Below, piece after piece: positions 5,742-6,212 of a DNA stretch of 6,212 nt (its first letter is position 1; every line of letters starts with the position of its first letter). Source of the stretch: Methanosarcinaceae archaeon (GTDB lineage: Archaea; Halobacteriota; Methanosarcinia; Methanosarcinales; Methanosarcinaceae); contig JAUSPM010000281.1 in NCBI GenBank assembly GCA_030655675.1, positions 1-6,212 on the forward strand, written 5' to 3'. Under the pieces are notes generated by a model that was not told the origin of the DNA, did not search any database, and was given only the letters and a program-made list of their open reading frames with translations. The position numbers and the translations under genes were made by a program.

Positions 5742-5762
5742 TATATATTTTGTAAATATATA
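5742..5762. repeat. AT-rich perfect hairpin resembling the upstream repeat hairpins
   Basis: TATATATTT (5742-5750) pairs perfectly with AAATATATA (5754-5762) across a TGT loop. The arms are nearly the same as those of the second hairpin of the tandem repeat at 1601-1623. It could also be read as a TATA box for a plus-strand transcript starting near 5783, but no gene follows. Confidence 0.45.
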
Positions 5763-5841
5763 GTGCGGATAAATCTGAGTATAGCGGGGGTTTTATCTAT
5801 TAAATGCGAAATAATAAGGATTTTATCGATGACGGAGGGTT

Positions 5842-5895
5842 GTGCCGCTTGCGGCAGTTTGATTCGGCATCAAAAATATCTAAACAAATACAAAA
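5842..5895 (+). repeat. Diverged repeat, copy 1 (short form)
   Basis: It runs from GTGCCGC (start of a GC hairpin) through GTTTGATT to a 20-nt segment at 5876-5895. That segment matches 6191-6210 at 18 of 20 positions by eye. Compared with copy 2 it lacks about 37 nt in the middle. An ACGGAGGG just upstream resembles ACGGATGG upstream of copy 2. Confidence 0.5.
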
Positions 5896-5910
5896 AAAGT
5901 ATTTGTTTAG
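5880..5910. repeat. Perfect 12-bp inverted repeat with A7 loop
   Basis: CTAAACAAATAC (5880-5891) and GTATTTGTTTAG (5899-5910) are exact reverse complements separated by seven A. Read on the minus strand the loop is T7. It could be a terminator-like structure or an element end. Confidence 0.7.
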
Positions 5911-6118
5911 CGGATTTGAAATTGTGTTGTAGCGTTGCGGATTAATGAATTGGAAATAAAAACGATGCTACCACACGCGCGTAGCGCGGCACCGTCCTTC
6001 ACCACTGGCCTGAATACACATCGAAGTTTCAATCACTGTCAACATGTCTGTTTTTGTATGGATTGCTATACATATAAACTGCGTATTTTGCGAATGCGAA
6101 CGGATGGTAGGTATGGAA

Positions 6119-6210
6119 CGTGCCGCCTGACGGCGGTTGCATTGTTTTTAGTTTAAGGTAGAACAATCATATTTACGCAGCCATTCAACTACATCTATAC
6201 AAATACAAAA
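6119..6210 (+). repeat. Diverged repeat, copy 2 (long form)
   Basis: It contains GTGCCGC plus a CCGCC/GGCGG hairpin (6123-6136), GTTGCATT, about 45 nt of unique sequence, and the 20-nt end segment (6191-6210) shared with copy 1 at 5876-5895. Broken reading frames within it look vaguely protein-like (for example VPPDGGCIVF from 6120), so it may be a decayed coding or mobile sequence. I could not confirm this. Confidence 0.45.
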
Positions 6211-6212
6211 CG

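Larger units (their letters stand above)
5763..6212. other. Hairpin-rich non-coding tail
   Basis: This 450-bp stretch has no convincing gene; the short ORFs in it lack SDs and protein-like composition. It holds four strong inverted repeats: TGCCGC/GCGGCA (5843-5856), a 12-bp perfect stem at 5880-5910, CGCGC/GCGCG (5976-5988) and CCGCC/GGCGG (6123-6136). It also holds two diverged copies of a longer repeat. It may be decayed mobile or repetitive DNA, or it may contain an unrecognised RNA. It continues past the window edge. Confidence 0.45.

Noticed and set aside
5763..5945. 60-codon plus-strand ORF with several cysteines
   Set aside because: It has a GTG start without SD, runs through the GC hairpin and the 12-bp inverted repeat, and shows no recognisable domain.
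5935..6156. 73-codon plus-strand ORF
   Set aside because: It has a TTG start without SD, passes through two inverted repeats and part of the diverged repeat, and its composition is not protein-like. At most it is a decayed remnant.
5763..6212. tRNA or box C/D RNA
   Set aside because: No cloverleaf or T-loop is visible. A GATGA-like string near 5828 and scattered CTGA strings are not paired with suitable C'/D' boxes.

Overview
The window reads as chromosomal DNA of a low-GC euryarchaeon, most likely of the Methanosarcinales / ANME-2 (Methanoperedens-like) type. This is inference from three things: archaeal-style gene starts (TATA-like boxes, some about 27-29 nt from an ATG with no Shine-Dalgarno, others with strong GGAGG sites), a duplicated Tat export locus, and tandem lipoprotein multiheme cytochromes c. 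No marker gene fixes the species.

Layout, left to right. 91-1383 (minus) encodes a complete enzyme of the homocitrate/isopropylmalate/citramalate/Re-citrate synthase family. 1384-1788 is non-coding. It holds that gene's SD, a TATA-like box with nested inverted repeats, a 62-bp tandem duplication whose two copies fold alike with a compensatory base-pair change, and a hairpin just after tatA1. 1789-3313 (minus) holds tatC1, then tatA2, then tatA1 in transcription order. A divergent second tatC (tatC2) starts at a TTG at 3407 and runs to 4156 (plus). 4236-4823 and 4851-5690 (plus) are two tandemly duplicated lipoprotein cytochromes with 8 and 12 predicted hemes, built from two and three copies of a tetraheme module of about 76 residues. 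A hairpin with a T-tract follows at 5689-5735. The last 480 bases have no convincing gene but are rich in hairpins and contain two diverged copies of a repeat.

How it fits together. TatA and TatC form the twin-arginine translocase, which exports folded, cofactor-loaded proteins. The two TatC paralogues have lost different signature residues. TatC1 keeps the N-terminal HLxELRxR and the loop F...E that read the signal peptide, but has Gln in place of the conserved TM4 Glu. TatC2 keeps the TM4 Glu and TPPDxxSQ but has lost the signal-reading residues. They may therefore work as a mixed complex. The cytochromes have Sec-type lipoprotein signals without twin arginines, so they are probably not Tat substrates. 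They would sit on the outer face of the membrane as electron-transfer proteins.
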